Shown here piece after piece: positions 1 through 8,439 of a stretch of 64,000 nt of DNA. The notes under the pieces were generated by a model. The model searched no databases and was not told the origin of the DNA. It was given only the letters and a program-made list of their open reading frames with translations. The stretch is from Lentzea nigeriaca (GTDB lineage Bacteria; Actinomycetota; Actinomycetes; Mycobacteriales; Pseudonocardiaceae), in contig NZ_JAFBCX010000007.1 in the NCBI RefSeq assembly GCF_016907955.1, positions 124,001 through 188,000 on the forward strand. Reading direction: 5' to 3'. The translations under genes and the position numbers were made by a program. How positions within the stretch are numbered: the stretch's first letter is position 1; every line of letters starts with the position of its first letter.

Positions 1-126
1 CGAGCCCAGACTACGTGCCGGTACGGCAAGAGGGGAGCACGCCCGTGCTCGGGGTCTGGGGTGCCCCAAGATGACACGACAGACGACGTGGTCCGCGCTT
101 TCCGCGGACACACGTCGCCTGAGGTT

Positions 127-159
127 GTCGCTGCTCCCCTCTCGGAGGACTTCAGCGAC
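127..159. terminator. hairpin downstream of the hbhA-like gene
   Basis: Inverted repeat GTCGCTG (127-133) and CAGCGAC (153-159) lies directly after the stop codon of the minus-strand hbhA-like gene. The stem is 7 bp with a 19-nt loop and there is no clear U-tract. A second small hairpin (GAGCAC/GTGCTC, about 35-50) lies further downstream. Probably a factor-independent terminator; moderate support. Confidence 0.4.
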
Positions 160-819
160 TCACTTGGTGGTGTTCGTCGTGGTCGTCTTCTTCGCCGCGG
201 TGGTGCTGCGGGTGGTCGTCGCCGGCTTGCGCGGCGCGGTGCGGTTCGCGGCCTTGCGGGTGGTGCTGCGGACCTCGTGCGCGGCCTCGCCACCGACCTC
301 GACGATCTCCTCGGCCAGCTTCTCGGCGCCTTCCTCGACCTCGTGGGCGACCTTCTCGCCGACCGAGCGGGTGCGGCGGGTCACCTTGCCGAGGACGTCG
401 TCGGCGAGCACACGGGCGTCGGCGGCGGCGGACTCGGCGCGCTTCTGCGCGGCCTCGACGGCGTGCTCGACCTGCTCGACGGCCTGCTTGACCTGCGGCT
501 GGGCCTTGATCTGCTCCAGCGTCTGCTCGCCCTGCTCAGCGAGGTAGGTGTACAGGTTCACCGCGGAGGCGGTGTAGGCGTCGACCAGCTTCTTGAGCTC
601 GGCCGGCTGCAGCTTCTCGCGCAGGTCCTTGAGCTCGGCGGGGAGGTCGGCAGCCTTGGTCTGGGCCTCTTCCGCGCGCTCCTTGGCCTTGTTCAGCGCC
701 TCGACGACCGCCTTGGCGGCGAGGTCACCGGCGCCGAGCGCGGCGAGCAGGGCCTGACGCGCGGCGTGCGCGGCCTGCTCGGCGGTCTTGCGGACGTCGT
801 CCTGGGTGAGCTTCGGCAT
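160..819 (-). CDS. hbhA: HbhA-like heparin-binding haemagglutinin family protein
   Basis: A 219-residue protein that is almost entirely charged amphipathic helix (residues about 1-160, rich in Ala, Glu and Lys) followed by a Lys/Thr/Arg/Ala-rich basic tail ending TTNTTK. This is the architecture of mycobacterial heparin-binding haemagglutinin: a coiled-coil body plus a lysine-rich C-terminal tail. In non-pathogenic actinomycetes the family is linked to cell-surface or lipid-body association rather than host adhesion, so function here is inferred. I chose ATG at 819 (MPKLTQDD) because AAGGAGG lies about 10 nt upstream; a GTG at 828 is closer than a normal spacing allows. It sits immediately behind the XRE regulator gene, the same order as Rv0474-hbhA in M. 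tuberculosis, implying co-transcription. Confidence 0.75.
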   Translation of the reverse strand: MPKLTQDDVRKTAEQAAHAARQALLAALGAGDLAAKAVVEALNKAKERAEEAQTKAADLPAELKDLREKLQPAELKKLVDAYTASAVNLYTYLAEQGEQTLEQIKAQPQVKQAVEQVEHAVEAAQKRAESAAADARVLADDVLGKVTRRTRSVGEKVAHEVEEGAEKLAEEIVEVGGEAAHEVRSTTRKAANRTAPRKPATTTRSTTAAKKTTTTNTTK

Positions 820-824
820 GGAGA

Positions 825-1232
825 TCACTCCTCCTTGTTCTTGGCGGCGTTCTCCCGCCTGAAAGATTCGTAAACGTCGAGCAGCACCTGCTTCTGCCGC
901 TCGGTCAGATCGGTCGCGGCGACGATGGCGTCCGCCAACGCACCGCCTTCGCGCTGCTGGAGGATCCCGGCCTCGACGTAGAGCACCTCGGCCGAGATGC
1001 GCAGTCCCTTGGCGATCTGTTGCAGGATCTCCGCGGATGGCTTGCGCAGTCCTCGCTCGATCTGGCTGAGGTATGGGTTGGAGACACCCGCTTGCTTCGC
1101 CAACTCGCGTAACGAGATCTTCGCGTTGTTGCGTTGTTCGCGGATGTACTCACCGATGTTGCGGCCGAGGTCCGCGACTGCTTTGTCGATGGACTTGTCC
1201 ACTGTTCCCGCTCCCGTTCCTCGTGCCACCAA
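825..1232 (-). CDS. XRE-family helix-turn-helix regulator upstream of hbhA
   Basis: About 125-135 residues. An XRE/cro HTH spans roughly residues 26-85 (IREQRNNAKISLRELAKQAG, then SNPYLSQIERG, the usual recognition helix). The C-terminal part (TERQKQVLLDVYESFRREN) is a conserved helix seen in the Rv0474-type regulators that precede hbhA. The open frame begins at TTG 1232 with GTG directly after; a GTG at 1202 (VDKSIDKAVADLG) preceded by a purine-rich GGGAGCGGGAA stretch is at least as plausible as the true start. Its stop overlaps the region just before hbhA, so the two form an operon. Likely autoregulatory through repeats in the 1233-1287 spacer, but that is inference. Confidence 0.8.
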   Translation of the reverse strand: MVARGTGAGTVDKSIDKAVADLGRNIGEYIREQRNNAKISLRELAKQAGVSNPYLSQIERGLRKPSAEILQQIAKGLRISAEVLYVEAGILQQREGGALADAIVAATDLTERQKQVLLDVYESFRRENAAKNKEE

Positions 1233-1248
1233 CTACGTTAGCGCTGAG

Positions 1249-1276
1249 TGCTAGCTCTTGCAAGCACCCTGCTAGC
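1249..1276. promoter_or_regulatory. repeat cluster between XRE regulator and methyltransferase genes
   Basis: Two direct copies of TGCTAGC (1249-1255 and 1270-1276) flank a perfect CTTGCAAG palindrome (1257-1264). GAGTGCTAGC at 1246-1255 resembles one arm of a CIRCE (HrcA) site, but the opposite arm is not convincing. The location between divergent genes suggests a shared operator, perhaps for the adjacent XRE protein. Confidence 0.35.
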
Positions 1277-1287
1277 AACCGCTGCGT

Positions 1288-2388
1288 GTGCTCGACCACA
1301 GGGATACCGTTGTGGGTGACATGGACGACGCCGGGGCCTTGCGCGCCGAGCTGGCGGACCACCTGCTCGGTGACGGCGCGCTGCGTGATTCCAGGTGGCT
1401 CAAGGCTTTCCGCACGGTTCCGAGGCACGAGTTCCTGCCGCGCTTCTACCGTCAGCTGCACAGCGGTGACTGGGAACTGGTCACCGCGAAGCACCCGGAC
1501 TGGCTGAAACTCGTCTACGCCGACCGGGTTTGGGTTACCCAGTTCGACGGCGACGACACGGTGACCGGCGGCACACCGACGTGTTCGTCGAGCATGCCCA
1601 CGATCATGGCGATCATGCTGGAGGCGCTGGAGGTCCACAACGGACAGTCGGTGCTGGAGGTGGGCACCGGCACCGGCTACAACGCGGCTCTTCTCTGCCA
1701 CGTCGTGGGTGACGCGAACGTGACCACGATCGACGTAGACCCGAACATCTCCGGGCGGGCGCGAGAACACCTGCTGTGCAACGGGTTCTTCCCGACGTGC
1801 GTCACGGGCGACGGCGCGCTCGGCCATCCGGAGCGCGCGCCGTACGACCGCTTGCTCGCGACCTGCTCCGTCTCGACCATCCCGACCGCCTGGCTGGAGC
1901 AGACCCGGCCGGGTGGCCTGGTCGTCACGACGTTGCACCGCCCCATCGGCGCGGGCCTGGTCAAGATCGAGTCGAACGGCGACGGCACCGGCGAGGGCCG
2001 CGTGCTCGTCGAGGACGGCCGCTTCATGCCCTTGCGCGCGCACGCCCGTCCTCCGGCGCTCGCGGGTTCCGGCGCGTTCGACCGCCGCGCCACCACGTTG
2101 CCGCTGAACACCGTGGTCGACCCGACCAGCCCGTTCGAGTTCTTCGCCGGCATCGCGCTGCCCGGCGTCGTCGCGGGCCACGACTGGCTCGCCCATCCGG
2201 ACGGTTCGTGGGTGCACCACCGCGGCTCGCACGTCGACCAGGCAGGCCCCCGCCACCTGTGGGACCTCGCCGAACGGGCCGTCGCCGAGTGGCACGACCT
2301 CGGCAAGCCCCGCAGGCACCACTTCGGGATCACGGTCGGGCGCGACGGCCAGTTCCTGACGCTGAACGACCACAGGTGGCGACTGTGA
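1288..2388 (+). CDS. protein-L-isoaspartate O-methyltransferase-like SAM methyltransferase
   Basis: 366 residues from GTG 1288; ATG 1321 (MDDAGALRAEL) is an alternative start. The N-terminal two thirds resemble PCMT enzymes: VPRHEFLPRFY at about 50, then SSMPTIMAIMLEAL (substrate loop), and the SAM-binding motif I VLEVGTGTGYNAALL around residues 122-136, followed by acidic VTTIDVDP. PCMTs methylate damaged isoaspartyl residues, but many actinobacterial paralogues of this size have an extra C-terminal domain (here about residues 230-366) and are tailoring or protein/peptide methyltransferases of unknown substrate. No lanthipeptide or RiPP precursor is visible nearby. Diverges from the XRE-hbhA pair. 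Class is confident, substrate unknown. Confidence 0.75.
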   Translation: MLDHRDTVVGDMDDAGALRAELADHLLGDGALRDSRWLKAFRTVPRHEFLPRFYRQLHSGDWELVTAKHPDWLKLVYADRVWVTQFDGDDTVTGGTPTCSSSMPTIMAIMLEALEVHNGQSVLEVGTGTGYNAALLCHVVGDANVTTIDVDPNISGRAREHLLCNGFFPTCVTGDGALGHPERAPYDRLLATCSVSTIPTAWLEQTRPGGLVVTTLHRPIGAGLVKIESNGDGTGEGRVLVEDGRFMPLRAHARPPALAGSGAFDRRATTLPLNTVVDPTSPFEFFAGIALPGVVAGHDWLAHPDGSWVHHRGSHVDQAGPRHLWDLAERAVAEWHDLGKPRRHHFGITVGRDGQFLTLNDHRWRL

Positions 2389-2435
2389 TCACGAACGAAC
2401 GTCACGACACGGGTCACTGAATCGACACCTGGCAG

Positions 2436-4478
2436 ATGCGGTGCGTCATGATGCGACGCATGTCCAGATTCCGTCAGCAGGCGCTGCTGACCGGCTGCGT
2501 GCTGACCGCGTTGCTCACCGCGGCCGGTCTGTTCGTGACCGACCACGGCATCAACCCGCACTTGTGGCTGATCGTCCTCGCACTGGCGTTCCTGGGCTTC
2601 CTGGCTTTACTCGACCCGTGGGTCCGCCGCAGGCACAACGCCGCGCTGAGCACCGACGAGCACCTCGACGCCGCGTGCAGGGAGCTCGCGATCGGCCTGC
2701 AGGCGCAGTGGAACGAGGAGGTGCGCTCACGCGGCCTCACCGACCCCGACGTGCTCGACCTGCACTGGACCGCCCCCGAGCTGGACGTGAGCGCCGAGCC
2801 GGACGCACCTCCCGGACGCAGTGACGCGGTGGTCGGCGCGTTCGAACGGCAGATCAACCGCCGGATGGTCATGCTCGGCGAGGCCGGCACCGGCAAGACG
2901 ACCGTCGCGATGCTGCTGACGTGCGGCCTGCTGGACCGCTACGACGGCGGCATGGTTCCGGTGCTGCTGCCGCTGTCGACGTGGAACCCGGCGGTCGAGG
3001 ACATCCGCACGTGGCTCACCCGCAGGCTGTACGAGGACCATCCGGCGTTGCGCAACACCGAGCTGTACGGCAGCTACGCCGGCGACTTGCTGGTCGAGCA
3101 GCAACGCGTGCTCCCCGTTCTGGACGGTCTGGACGACATCCCCGACCACCAGCGCGCGAACGCTCTCGCGCGCATCGCGAAGGCCTTCCCCGCGAGCCGG
3201 CCGCTCGTGCTGACCTGCCGCACCGCCGAGTACGAGCAGGCGGTGCACGACGCCGGTCCGCTGCCCGGCGCCGACGTCGTCGAGATGGCCCCGCTCGACT
3301 TGGAGGAGGTCGCCGCCTACCTGCGGGCCAGCGCGGACACCGTGGGCGCCGCGCGGTGGGAGCCGGTGTTCATCCAGCTGCGGGAGGAACCGGACGGCAG
3401 GCTCGCCGACGCGCTGTCCACGCCGTTGACGATGTGGCTCGCCAGCATGGTGTACGCGGACAGCGAGGCCGAGCCGACCGAACTGCTCGACCGCGGTCGT
3501 TTCCCGGACGCGCGGGCGATCTCCGACCACCTCTGCGACGAGCTGGTGTCACGGGCGTTCGGCAACAGGGCGTTCGCGCACCACGCCAAGGCCACGCAGG
3601 TCTGGCCACGCGACAGGGCCCGCCGGTGGCTCGAGTTCCTCGCCCACGAGATGCGTGACCGCGACATCCGCGAACTGGCGTGGTGGGAGCTGCGCCGGTC
3701 GGTCGGCAACACGTGGCTCGCGCTGCTCGGCGCGCTGGTGCTGGGCGCGATCGGCGGGTTCGGCGTCGCCTGGCTGATGGCGTACTCGATCACGCCGTCG
3801 CTCGCCCCGATCACCGGTCTGGTGGCGGGCATCGGTGTCGGTGCGGCGGCGCTGACCGCGTCGCAGGAACGCAAAGCCAAGCCGCGCCTGGGAATCTGGC
3901 GCAGTCTTCTGCTCGTGCCGGGCGTGCTCGGACTTGCCGCCGGCCTGGTTTTCGGTGCGCTGTACGGACTTTCCGCAGGACTCGTGGCCGGTCTCGGGCT
4001 CGCCGTGGCGGTCGCGCTGCGGTTCGCCCTGTCGAGCTCGGCCGAGCTCTCCCAGGCCTCCAGTCCTCAGTGGACGATGTCGCGCGACCGGATCGCGGTG
4101 TGGACCGGATCTCTCACGCTGGCCGTGGTTTTCGGCTCGGCGGCGGCGCTGGTGTTCGGTCCCGGGCAGTCGGGCATGGTCGGGCTCGGGCTCGCGTCCG
4201 GGCTGATGCTCGGCTTCGCGCTGGCCGTGCTGCACCTGCGCTGGTGGTGGTTCACCGTGGCGCGGATCTGGTTGGCCTTGCGCGGAAAGCTGCCCTGGGA
4301 GCTGATGGTCTTCCTGGAGGACTCGCGCAGGCTCGGCGTGCTCTGCCGAGCGGGAGCCTGCTACCAGTTCCGGCACGGACTGGTGCAGGACCGCCTGGCA
4401 GAGCACGAGGTGACTACTCGCTCCGCAGGCCAAGTGCTCCGGTCGCCCTTCTCAGCGAGGGCAACGTCAGAGCAGTGA
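2436..4478 (+). CDS. NACHT-domain NTPase with membrane segments at both ends
   Basis: 680 residues; ATG 2460 (MSRFRQQALL) is also possible. Two transmembrane helices at about 14-34 and 41-62, a linker, then a STAND/NACHT NTPase: Walker A GEAGTGKTT (148-156), Walker B VLPVLDGLDDI (225-235), and the sensor/arginine region LVLTCRTAEY (about 257). The NACHT helical part runs to about 410. Two blocks of small-residue hydrophobic helices (about 425-480 and 490-610) make a polytopic C-terminus, so no LRR, TPR or WD repeat sensor is present. Bacterial NACHT proteins include antiphage sensors, but membrane forms like this are numerous in actinomycetes with unknown roles. Its 3' end overlaps the convergent ABC permease gene by 65 bp. 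Confidence 0.8.
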   Translation: MRCVMMRRMSRFRQQALLTGCVLTALLTAAGLFVTDHGINPHLWLIVLALAFLGFLALLDPWVRRRHNAALSTDEHLDAACRELAIGLQAQWNEEVRSRGLTDPDVLDLHWTAPELDVSAEPDAPPGRSDAVVGAFERQINRRMVMLGEAGTGKTTVAMLLTCGLLDRYDGGMVPVLLPLSTWNPAVEDIRTWLTRRLYEDHPALRNTELYGSYAGDLLVEQQRVLPVLDGLDDIPDHQRANALARIAKAFPASRPLVLTCRTAEYEQAVHDAGPLPGADVVEMAPLDLEEVAAYLRASADTVGAARWEPVFIQLREEPDGRLADALSTPLTMWLASMVYADSEAEPTELLDRGRFPDARAISDHLCDELVSRAFGNRAFAHHAKATQVWPRDRARRWLEFLAHEMRDRDIRELAWWELRRSVGNTWLALLGALVLGAIGGFGVAWLMAYSITPSLAPITGLVAGIGVGAAALTASQERKAKPRLGIWRSLLLVPGVLGLAAGLVFGALYGLSAGLVAGLGLAVAVALRFALSSSAELSQASSPQWTMSRDRIAVWTGSLTLAVVFGSAAALVFGPGQSGMVGLGLASGLMLGFALAVLHLRWWWFTVARIWLALRGKLPWELMVFLEDSRRLGVLCRAGACYQFRHGLVQDRLAEHEVTTRSAGQVLRSPFSARATSEQ

Positions 4479-6648
4479 CCGCGAACGTCAGGCCCACCAC
4501 GATCCCGGTGATGAGCCCGATGCCTGCCCAGTCGAAGGCGACCTCGGCCCCGAACACGCGGATCACCAGCACACCCAGTCCGATGCCGGTCGCGAGCGAC
4601 ACCGCGGTGGAGATCGCGAGCGGCAACGCGTTCTGCCAGAGCAACGACCGGGCCAGCGTGCCGCGCGGCACCCCGCTCGCGGCCATCACGGCGAGCGGGC
4701 GACGGCGTTCCCTGACCTGCTCCAGCGCCACGACCAGCAGTGACGCCGCCGCGACCAGCAAGGTGAGCAGCGAGCCGGCGAGCAACGCCCTGCGGACCAC
4801 ACCGAACACCCGTTCCGCCTCGTTGGTGTCGTCCTGGCCGCCGAAGTAGCTGTACACCTGCCACGAGTAGCCCGCCATGGCGTTGCGCGCGTGCTCGGCC
4901 GCATCGGGCACCGCGGGGTCGAGCACGACGAGGAACTCCGCGCTGTAGGGCACCAGACCACGCGCGGCGGCCGGGGTGATGAACAGGCCGCCGGTGTTGC
5001 TGGTGCCGTCGATCACCTCCACCTGCGGCACGGTCCACTTCTCGCCCGACTGCCGGAACGTCACGACATCACCCGCCTGAGCGGCCGGCTGCCCGGTGGA
5101 TTCCCGCACGGCGTAGATCTTGCCGTCCGTGCAGTTCGGGATGGCCGCCTCCTGGGTGAGCGCGGCACAAGGGGCGATGTTGATGCTCACGTAGCCGCCG
5201 TTGTCCAACGATCCCCAGGCCGTGTCGACCCGGTGCACGGCGGTCACGCCCTTGCCCTTCCCCAGCGCCGCGGCGATTCCGCTCAGGTCGGCGCTCTGCC
5301 GCGGTTTGACGCTCAGGTAGCTGAAGGAGGCCTGCTTCTTCTCATTGGCCTGGACCTCTTTCTCGACGCCGGCCAGCATCATCTGCAACGTCACGGTGCC
5401 CGCCAGCACGACCGCGACACCGCCGACGACACGAGCCGCCGTACCGCTGTCCAGCTGCAACCGGCGCACGGCGAGCTGCAACGCCGGCGTGCCGCCCTTC
5501 ATCAGGAACACGACCCGTTCCACCAGCCACGGCAAGAGCACCGGGATGCCGAGCATCAGCAACACGATGCCGAACACGACGGGCCACTGGTCGGGCTTCT
5601 CCGTCTGCGTGATCTTGCCGATCTGGCTGACGAGCAGTGCGACGCCGACCACCACGGGCACGAGCCGCCACCACACCCGGCGATGGACCGGCTTCTGGTT
5701 CCGCACCACGCCCAGCGGCTCGATGATCGTGCGGCGCATCGCCAGCAGCGACGTGACGACCGCGAGCACCGGCACCGCCACGATGACGGTGAGCGTCAGC
5801 GCGGGTGTCGGCATGACCTCGCTCGGGAAGGCTGACAGCTCGTTGATGGAGATCTGGTCCACGAACGGCCGGACCGCGAAGAAGATCCCGAACCCGACCG
5901 CGAGCCCCGCCAGCGCCCCGGCCAGCGACTCACCGGACGCGATCAGCCGCACCCGGCTCGCGGCCGCGCCGACCAGCCGCAACGCCGCGAGCCGACGGTC
6001 GCGCTGGGCCGCGGCGAGCCTCGTGGCGACCCCTACGAACACCAGCACCGGGAACAGCAGCACCACCAGGCCGACGACGCTGAGCAGCCACAGCACCGGG
6101 TTCATCCCGCCGCCCTGCTTCGCGACTCCCCAGCCGTGGACGGCGTTGCCGTCCTCCTTGATGTTCGCGCTGCCCGCGTAGAACTGGAGCTCGTTGGGGT
6201 TCTGCAGGCCGGCCTGGCCGATCGTGCCGACGACCTTCTGCGGGAAGCGCGGCCTGAGCAGCTCGCCGCGAGGTGAGTCGAGCAGCTTCGCCAGCGCGGG
6301 CGAGAGGAAGATCTCGCCGTCGCCCGGCAGCCGGTCGATGCCCGGCGGCACCGGAGCGTCCGGCCTCAGGGTGTTGAGGTAGTGCCCGGCGACGTAGTCG
6401 GAGCGGAACGCGTGGCCCTGGTGCTCGGCCAGCAGCGGTGCCGGGCCGTTGCCTTCGGCCACGATCTCGCGCGAGGCCTCACGGTCGCTCCGTGCGTCCA
6501 TCACGCTCGGCAGCGACGCGGCGAACAGCAGCAACGCGACGCCGAGCCCGATGCCCACGCCCTGGAGCGCGAGCCGCGCCCACGACTTCCGGCTGCCCCC
6601 GACAGCCAGCCGGACCCCGAGGGCGAGGTCGCTGACCACCCGCTTCAC
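4414..6648 (-). CDS. FtsX-like ABC transporter permease
   Basis: 744 residues with the FtsX/MacB-type layout: an N-terminal transmembrane helix (about 25-48), a large extracytoplasmic domain, three helices around 190-330 (first FtsX domain), further helices near 335-380 and 425-445, a second extracytoplasmic domain (about 450-630) and three C-terminal helices (about 645-735). Such type VII exporters do not move substrate through the membrane; they transmit ATP-driven motion to export or remove antimicrobial peptides, lipids or drugs from the membrane. The start overlaps the stop of the ATPase gene (ATGA), and the whole operon is PadR-ATPase-permease, so induction by a toxic ligand is likely. 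Substrate is unknown. Confidence 0.85.
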   Translation of the reverse strand: MKRVVSDLALGVRLAVGGSRKSWARLALQGVGIGLGVALLLFAASLPSVMDARSDREASREIVAEGNGPAPLLAEHQGHAFRSDYVAGHYLNTLRPDAPVPPGIDRLPGDGEIFLSPALAKLLDSPRGELLRPRFPQKVVGTIGQAGLQNPNELQFYAGSANIKEDGNAVHGWGVAKQGGGMNPVLWLLSVVGLVVLLFPVLVFVGVATRLAAAQRDRRLAALRLVGAAASRVRLIASGESLAGALAGLAVGFGIFFAVRPFVDQISINELSAFPSEVMPTPALTLTVIVAVPVLAVVTSLLAMRRTIIEPLGVVRNQKPVHRRVWWRLVPVVVGVALLVSQIGKITQTEKPDQWPVVFGIVLLMLGIPVLLPWLVERVVFLMKGGTPALQLAVRRLQLDSGTAARVVGGVAVVLAGTVTLQMMLAGVEKEVQANEKKQASFSYLSVKPRQSADLSGIAAALGKGKGVTAVHRVDTAWGSLDNGGYVSINIAPCAALTQEAAIPNCTDGKIYAVRESTGQPAAQAGDVVTFRQSGEKWTVPQVEVIDGTSNTGGLFITPAAARGLVPYSAEFLVVLDPAVPDAAEHARNAMAGYSWQVYSYFGGQDDTNEAERVFGVVRRALLAGSLLTLLVAAASLLVVALEQVRERRRPLAVMAASGVPRGTLARSLLWQNALPLAISTAVSLATGIGLGVLVIRVFGAEVAFDWAGIGLITGIVVGLTFAVTALTLPSLRRATGALGLRSE

Positions 6649-7334
6649 CGGGCGAACTCCACGTCACGCGAACGACCGTCGCGCACCACGACCTCGCGGT
6701 CGGAGTAGGCGGCGACGCGCGGTTCGTGCGTGACGAGCACGACGGCGGCGCCGGTTTCCCGTGCCGCGGTCGTGAGCAGGTGCATGACGCGCTCACCGTT
6801 GAGCGAGTCGAGCGCGCCGGTGGGTTCGTCGGCGAAGATCACCTTCGGCCCGGTGACGAGGGCGCGGGCAATGGCCACGCGTTGTCCCTGACCACCCGAG
6901 GTCTCGCCGGGACGCTGGTCCGCGACCCCGTCGACCTCCAGGCGGGCGAGCCAGTCCCGCGCGGCGCGTTCGGCGTTCTTGCGCTTCATGCCGCTCAACC
7001 GCAGCGGGAGCGCGACGTTCTCCAGGCAGGTCAGCTCCGGCACGAGCTGGCCGAACTGGAAGACGAACCCGAACTCGGTGCGCCGCAGTTCGCTGCGCTC
7101 GCCGTCGTTCATCGCCGTCAGCTCGCGGTCGCTGCCAAAATGATCGCGGTAGTGGACCGTGCCCCGGTCCGGCGGGAGGATGCCCGCGAGGCAGTGCAGC
7201 AGCGTCGACTTGCCGGAGCCCGACGGCCCCATCACCGCCACGACCTCGCCCGCGCGGATCGTGATGCCCGCGTCCTCGAGCGCGTGCGTCTTGCCGAACG
7301 ACTTGGACAGGCCTTCTGCCCTCAACAGGCTCAT
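6645..7334 (-). CDS. ABC transporter ATP-binding protein (LolD/MacB type)
   Basis: 229 residues from ATG 7334 (MSLLRAEGLSKSF), which overlaps the padR stop as ATGA; an upstream extension to 7388 lacks any domain sequence. Walker A GPSGSGKST, Q-loop FVFQFGQLVPELT, signature TSGGQGQRVAIARAL, Walker B KVIFADEPTGALD and switch His in LVTHEP are all intact. The length and the GALDS motif fit the MacB/LolD/FtsE family that partners with FtsX-like permeases, consistent with the gene immediately downstream. Together they form an efflux or membrane-protection exporter. Confidence 0.9.
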   Translation of the reverse strand: MSLLRAEGLSKSFGKTHALEDAGITIRAGEVVAVMGPSGSGKSTLLHCLAGILPPDRGTVHYRDHFGSDRELTAMNDGERSELRRTEFGFVFQFGQLVPELTCLENVALPLRLSGMKRKNAERAARDWLARLEVDGVADQRPGETSGGQGQRVAIARALVTGPKVIFADEPTGALDSLNGERVMHLLTTAARETGAAVVLVTHEPRVAAYSDREVVVRDGRSRDVEFAR

Positions 7335-7855
7335 CGCATGACCTCCGCTGCCAGCTGGTCGACCCTGGCGGCGGTCAGTTCGAGCCACCGCAGGTCCGCT
7401 TCGAGGTGGAACAGGGCGAAGTCGCAGATGAGCTGGTCGGCGAGGTCGCCGTCGGCCTTGCGCCTGGTCAGCTCGCGCATCGTGGTGAGGTGAGCCGCGC
7501 GTTGCGTGTCGAGCACCTCCGTGGCGCTGCGGCCGGACAGCAGGGCCAGCACCACCTTCGCGTAGAGCGTGTTCTGCAGGTACGGCTCCGGCTTCTCCGG
7601 GGTGCTCAGCCAGCGCTCTACATCGGTGACCCCGGCGTCCGTGATCGCGTACCGCTTGCGCTCCGGACCGTCACCCGCCTCGACGCCCGCCTCGGTGACG
7701 AGGCCGTTCTTCAGCAGCCGCGACAGGGTCGAGTACACCTGCCCGTAGTGCAACGGCCGGTCTTGACCAAAGCGTTCGTCATAGGCGCGCTTGAGGTCGT
7801 AGCCGTGCCTTGGACCGCCCTCCAGCAGGCCCAACAGTGCGTGTCCGATCGACAT
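7331..7855 (-). CDS. PadR-family transcriptional regulator
   Basis: 174 residues from ATG 7855. The N-terminal winged helix (MSIGHALLGLLEGGPRHGYDLKRAYDE..., with QVYSTLSRLLKNGLV as recognition helix) is typical of PadR; the C-terminal half is the helical Vir_act_alpha_C dimerisation domain (LTRRKADGDLADQLICDFALFHLEADLRWLEL). PadR proteins bind amphipathic drugs or phenolics and repress adjacent exporters. Here it is the first gene of the operon with the ABC exporter. A TATAGT -10 lies 7 nt before the ATG, so the mRNA is probably leaderless, and the -10 lies inside the operator palindromes described separately: strong evidence for autorepression. Confidence 0.88.
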   Translation of the reverse strand: MSIGHALLGLLEGGPRHGYDLKRAYDERFGQDRPLHYGQVYSTLSRLLKNGLVTEAGVEAGDGPERKRYAITDAGVTDVERWLSTPEKPEPYLQNTLYAKVVLALLSGRSATEVLDTQRAAHLTTMRELTRRKADGDLADQLICDFALFHLEADLRWLELTAARVDQLAAEVMR

Positions 7856-7862
7856 GAGAGGG

Positions 7863-7893
7863 ACTATACACACGATGTATACACCGGGTGTAT
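7863..7893. promoter_or_regulatory. PadR operator and overlapping promoters
   Basis: Two overlapping palindromes: TATACA-N5-TGTATA (7865-7881) and ATACACC-G-GGTGTAT (7879-7893). The first contains the minus-strand -10 TATAGT (7863-7868) of padR. Inverted repeats of ATGTAT/TATACA type are the usual PadR sites. The second palindrome extends toward the CGNR gene and might couple both genes. Confidence 0.7.
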
Positions 7894-7929
7894 TCGTCGG
7901 ATGCCCTGACGCGCAACCGCCGTGGCGCC

Positions 7930-7935
7930 TACAGT
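7930..7935 (+). promoter_or_regulatory. leaderless -10 element (TACAGT)
   Basis: TACAGT ends 6 nt before GTG 7942, the spacing expected for transcription starting at the start codon in actinobacteria. It fixes the GTG at 7942 as the preferred start of the CGNR gene over the upstream in-frame GTG at 7888. Confidence 0.5.
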
Positions 7936-7941
7936 GGTGGG

Positions 7942-8439
7942 GTGACTGGTCTGACTGTCGGCTGGGATCACGACGTCGAGCTGCTGCTCGACTTCCTGAA
8001 CACTCGACACGTACTGGACAGTGAAGCCTCCTGGCGCGCGTGGGTGACCGAACGCGGCCTCGGGCGGAGCGGGGAAATCGCACAGGCGCGCGCCGCGCGG
8101 GCGGCACTGCGGTCGTCGATCGAGGGGTCGTCAGGCCCCCGGACCACCGCGGGAGTCGTCCACATCGAGCTGACCGACGGCGTTCCCGTGCTGTCCAGCT
8201 CGGACGCGCTGGGTGCCGTGCTCGCGGCGTCCGCGCGGCTCGCGGTGCTGGGTTCCTGGGAACGCTTCAAGATCTGTCCTGCCGACGACTGCCTGCGTGC
8301 GTTCTTCGACCGCTCGCGCAACCGCTCGCGCACCTGGTGCTCGATGCAGGTGTGCGGCAACCGCGAGAAGGCCAGGACGTTCCGAAAACGAACGCGGGCC
8401 CAGAACACGTCTCAGAACAGCGCGTTGGCCACGGTGTAG
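7942..8439 (+). CDS. CGNR zinc-finger domain protein
   Basis: 165 residues from GTG 7942. The N-terminal ABATE region (DHDVELLLDFLNTRHV) and the C-terminal CGNR zinc finger (FDRSRNRSRTWCSMQVCGNR) are clear; zinc ligands come from CPADDC and CSMQVC. These proteins are putative regulators or stress-linked DNA-binding proteins whose targets are mostly unknown. It shares an intergenic region with padR and overlaps the convergent DUF445 gene by 28 bp. Confidence 0.85.
   Translation: MTGLTVGWDHDVELLLDFLNTRHVLDSEASWRAWVTERGLGRSGEIAQARAARAALRSSIEGSSGPRTTAGVVHIELTDGVPVLSSSDALGAVLAASARLAVLGSWERFKICPADDCLRAFFDRSRNRSRTWCSMQVCGNREKARTFRKRTRAQNTSQNSALATV

Noticed and set aside
61..873. Long plus-strand frames opposite the hbhA-like gene
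   Set aside because: Composition (Leu/Gly/Arg repeats) is the mirror of a Lys/Ala/Glu-rich coiled coil; the minus-strand frame has a ribosome site and a known family.
1233..1260. Full CIRCE (HrcA) element upstream of the XRE gene
   Set aside because: Only one arm (GAGTGCTAG) is convincing; the matching arm and 9-bp spacer are missing.
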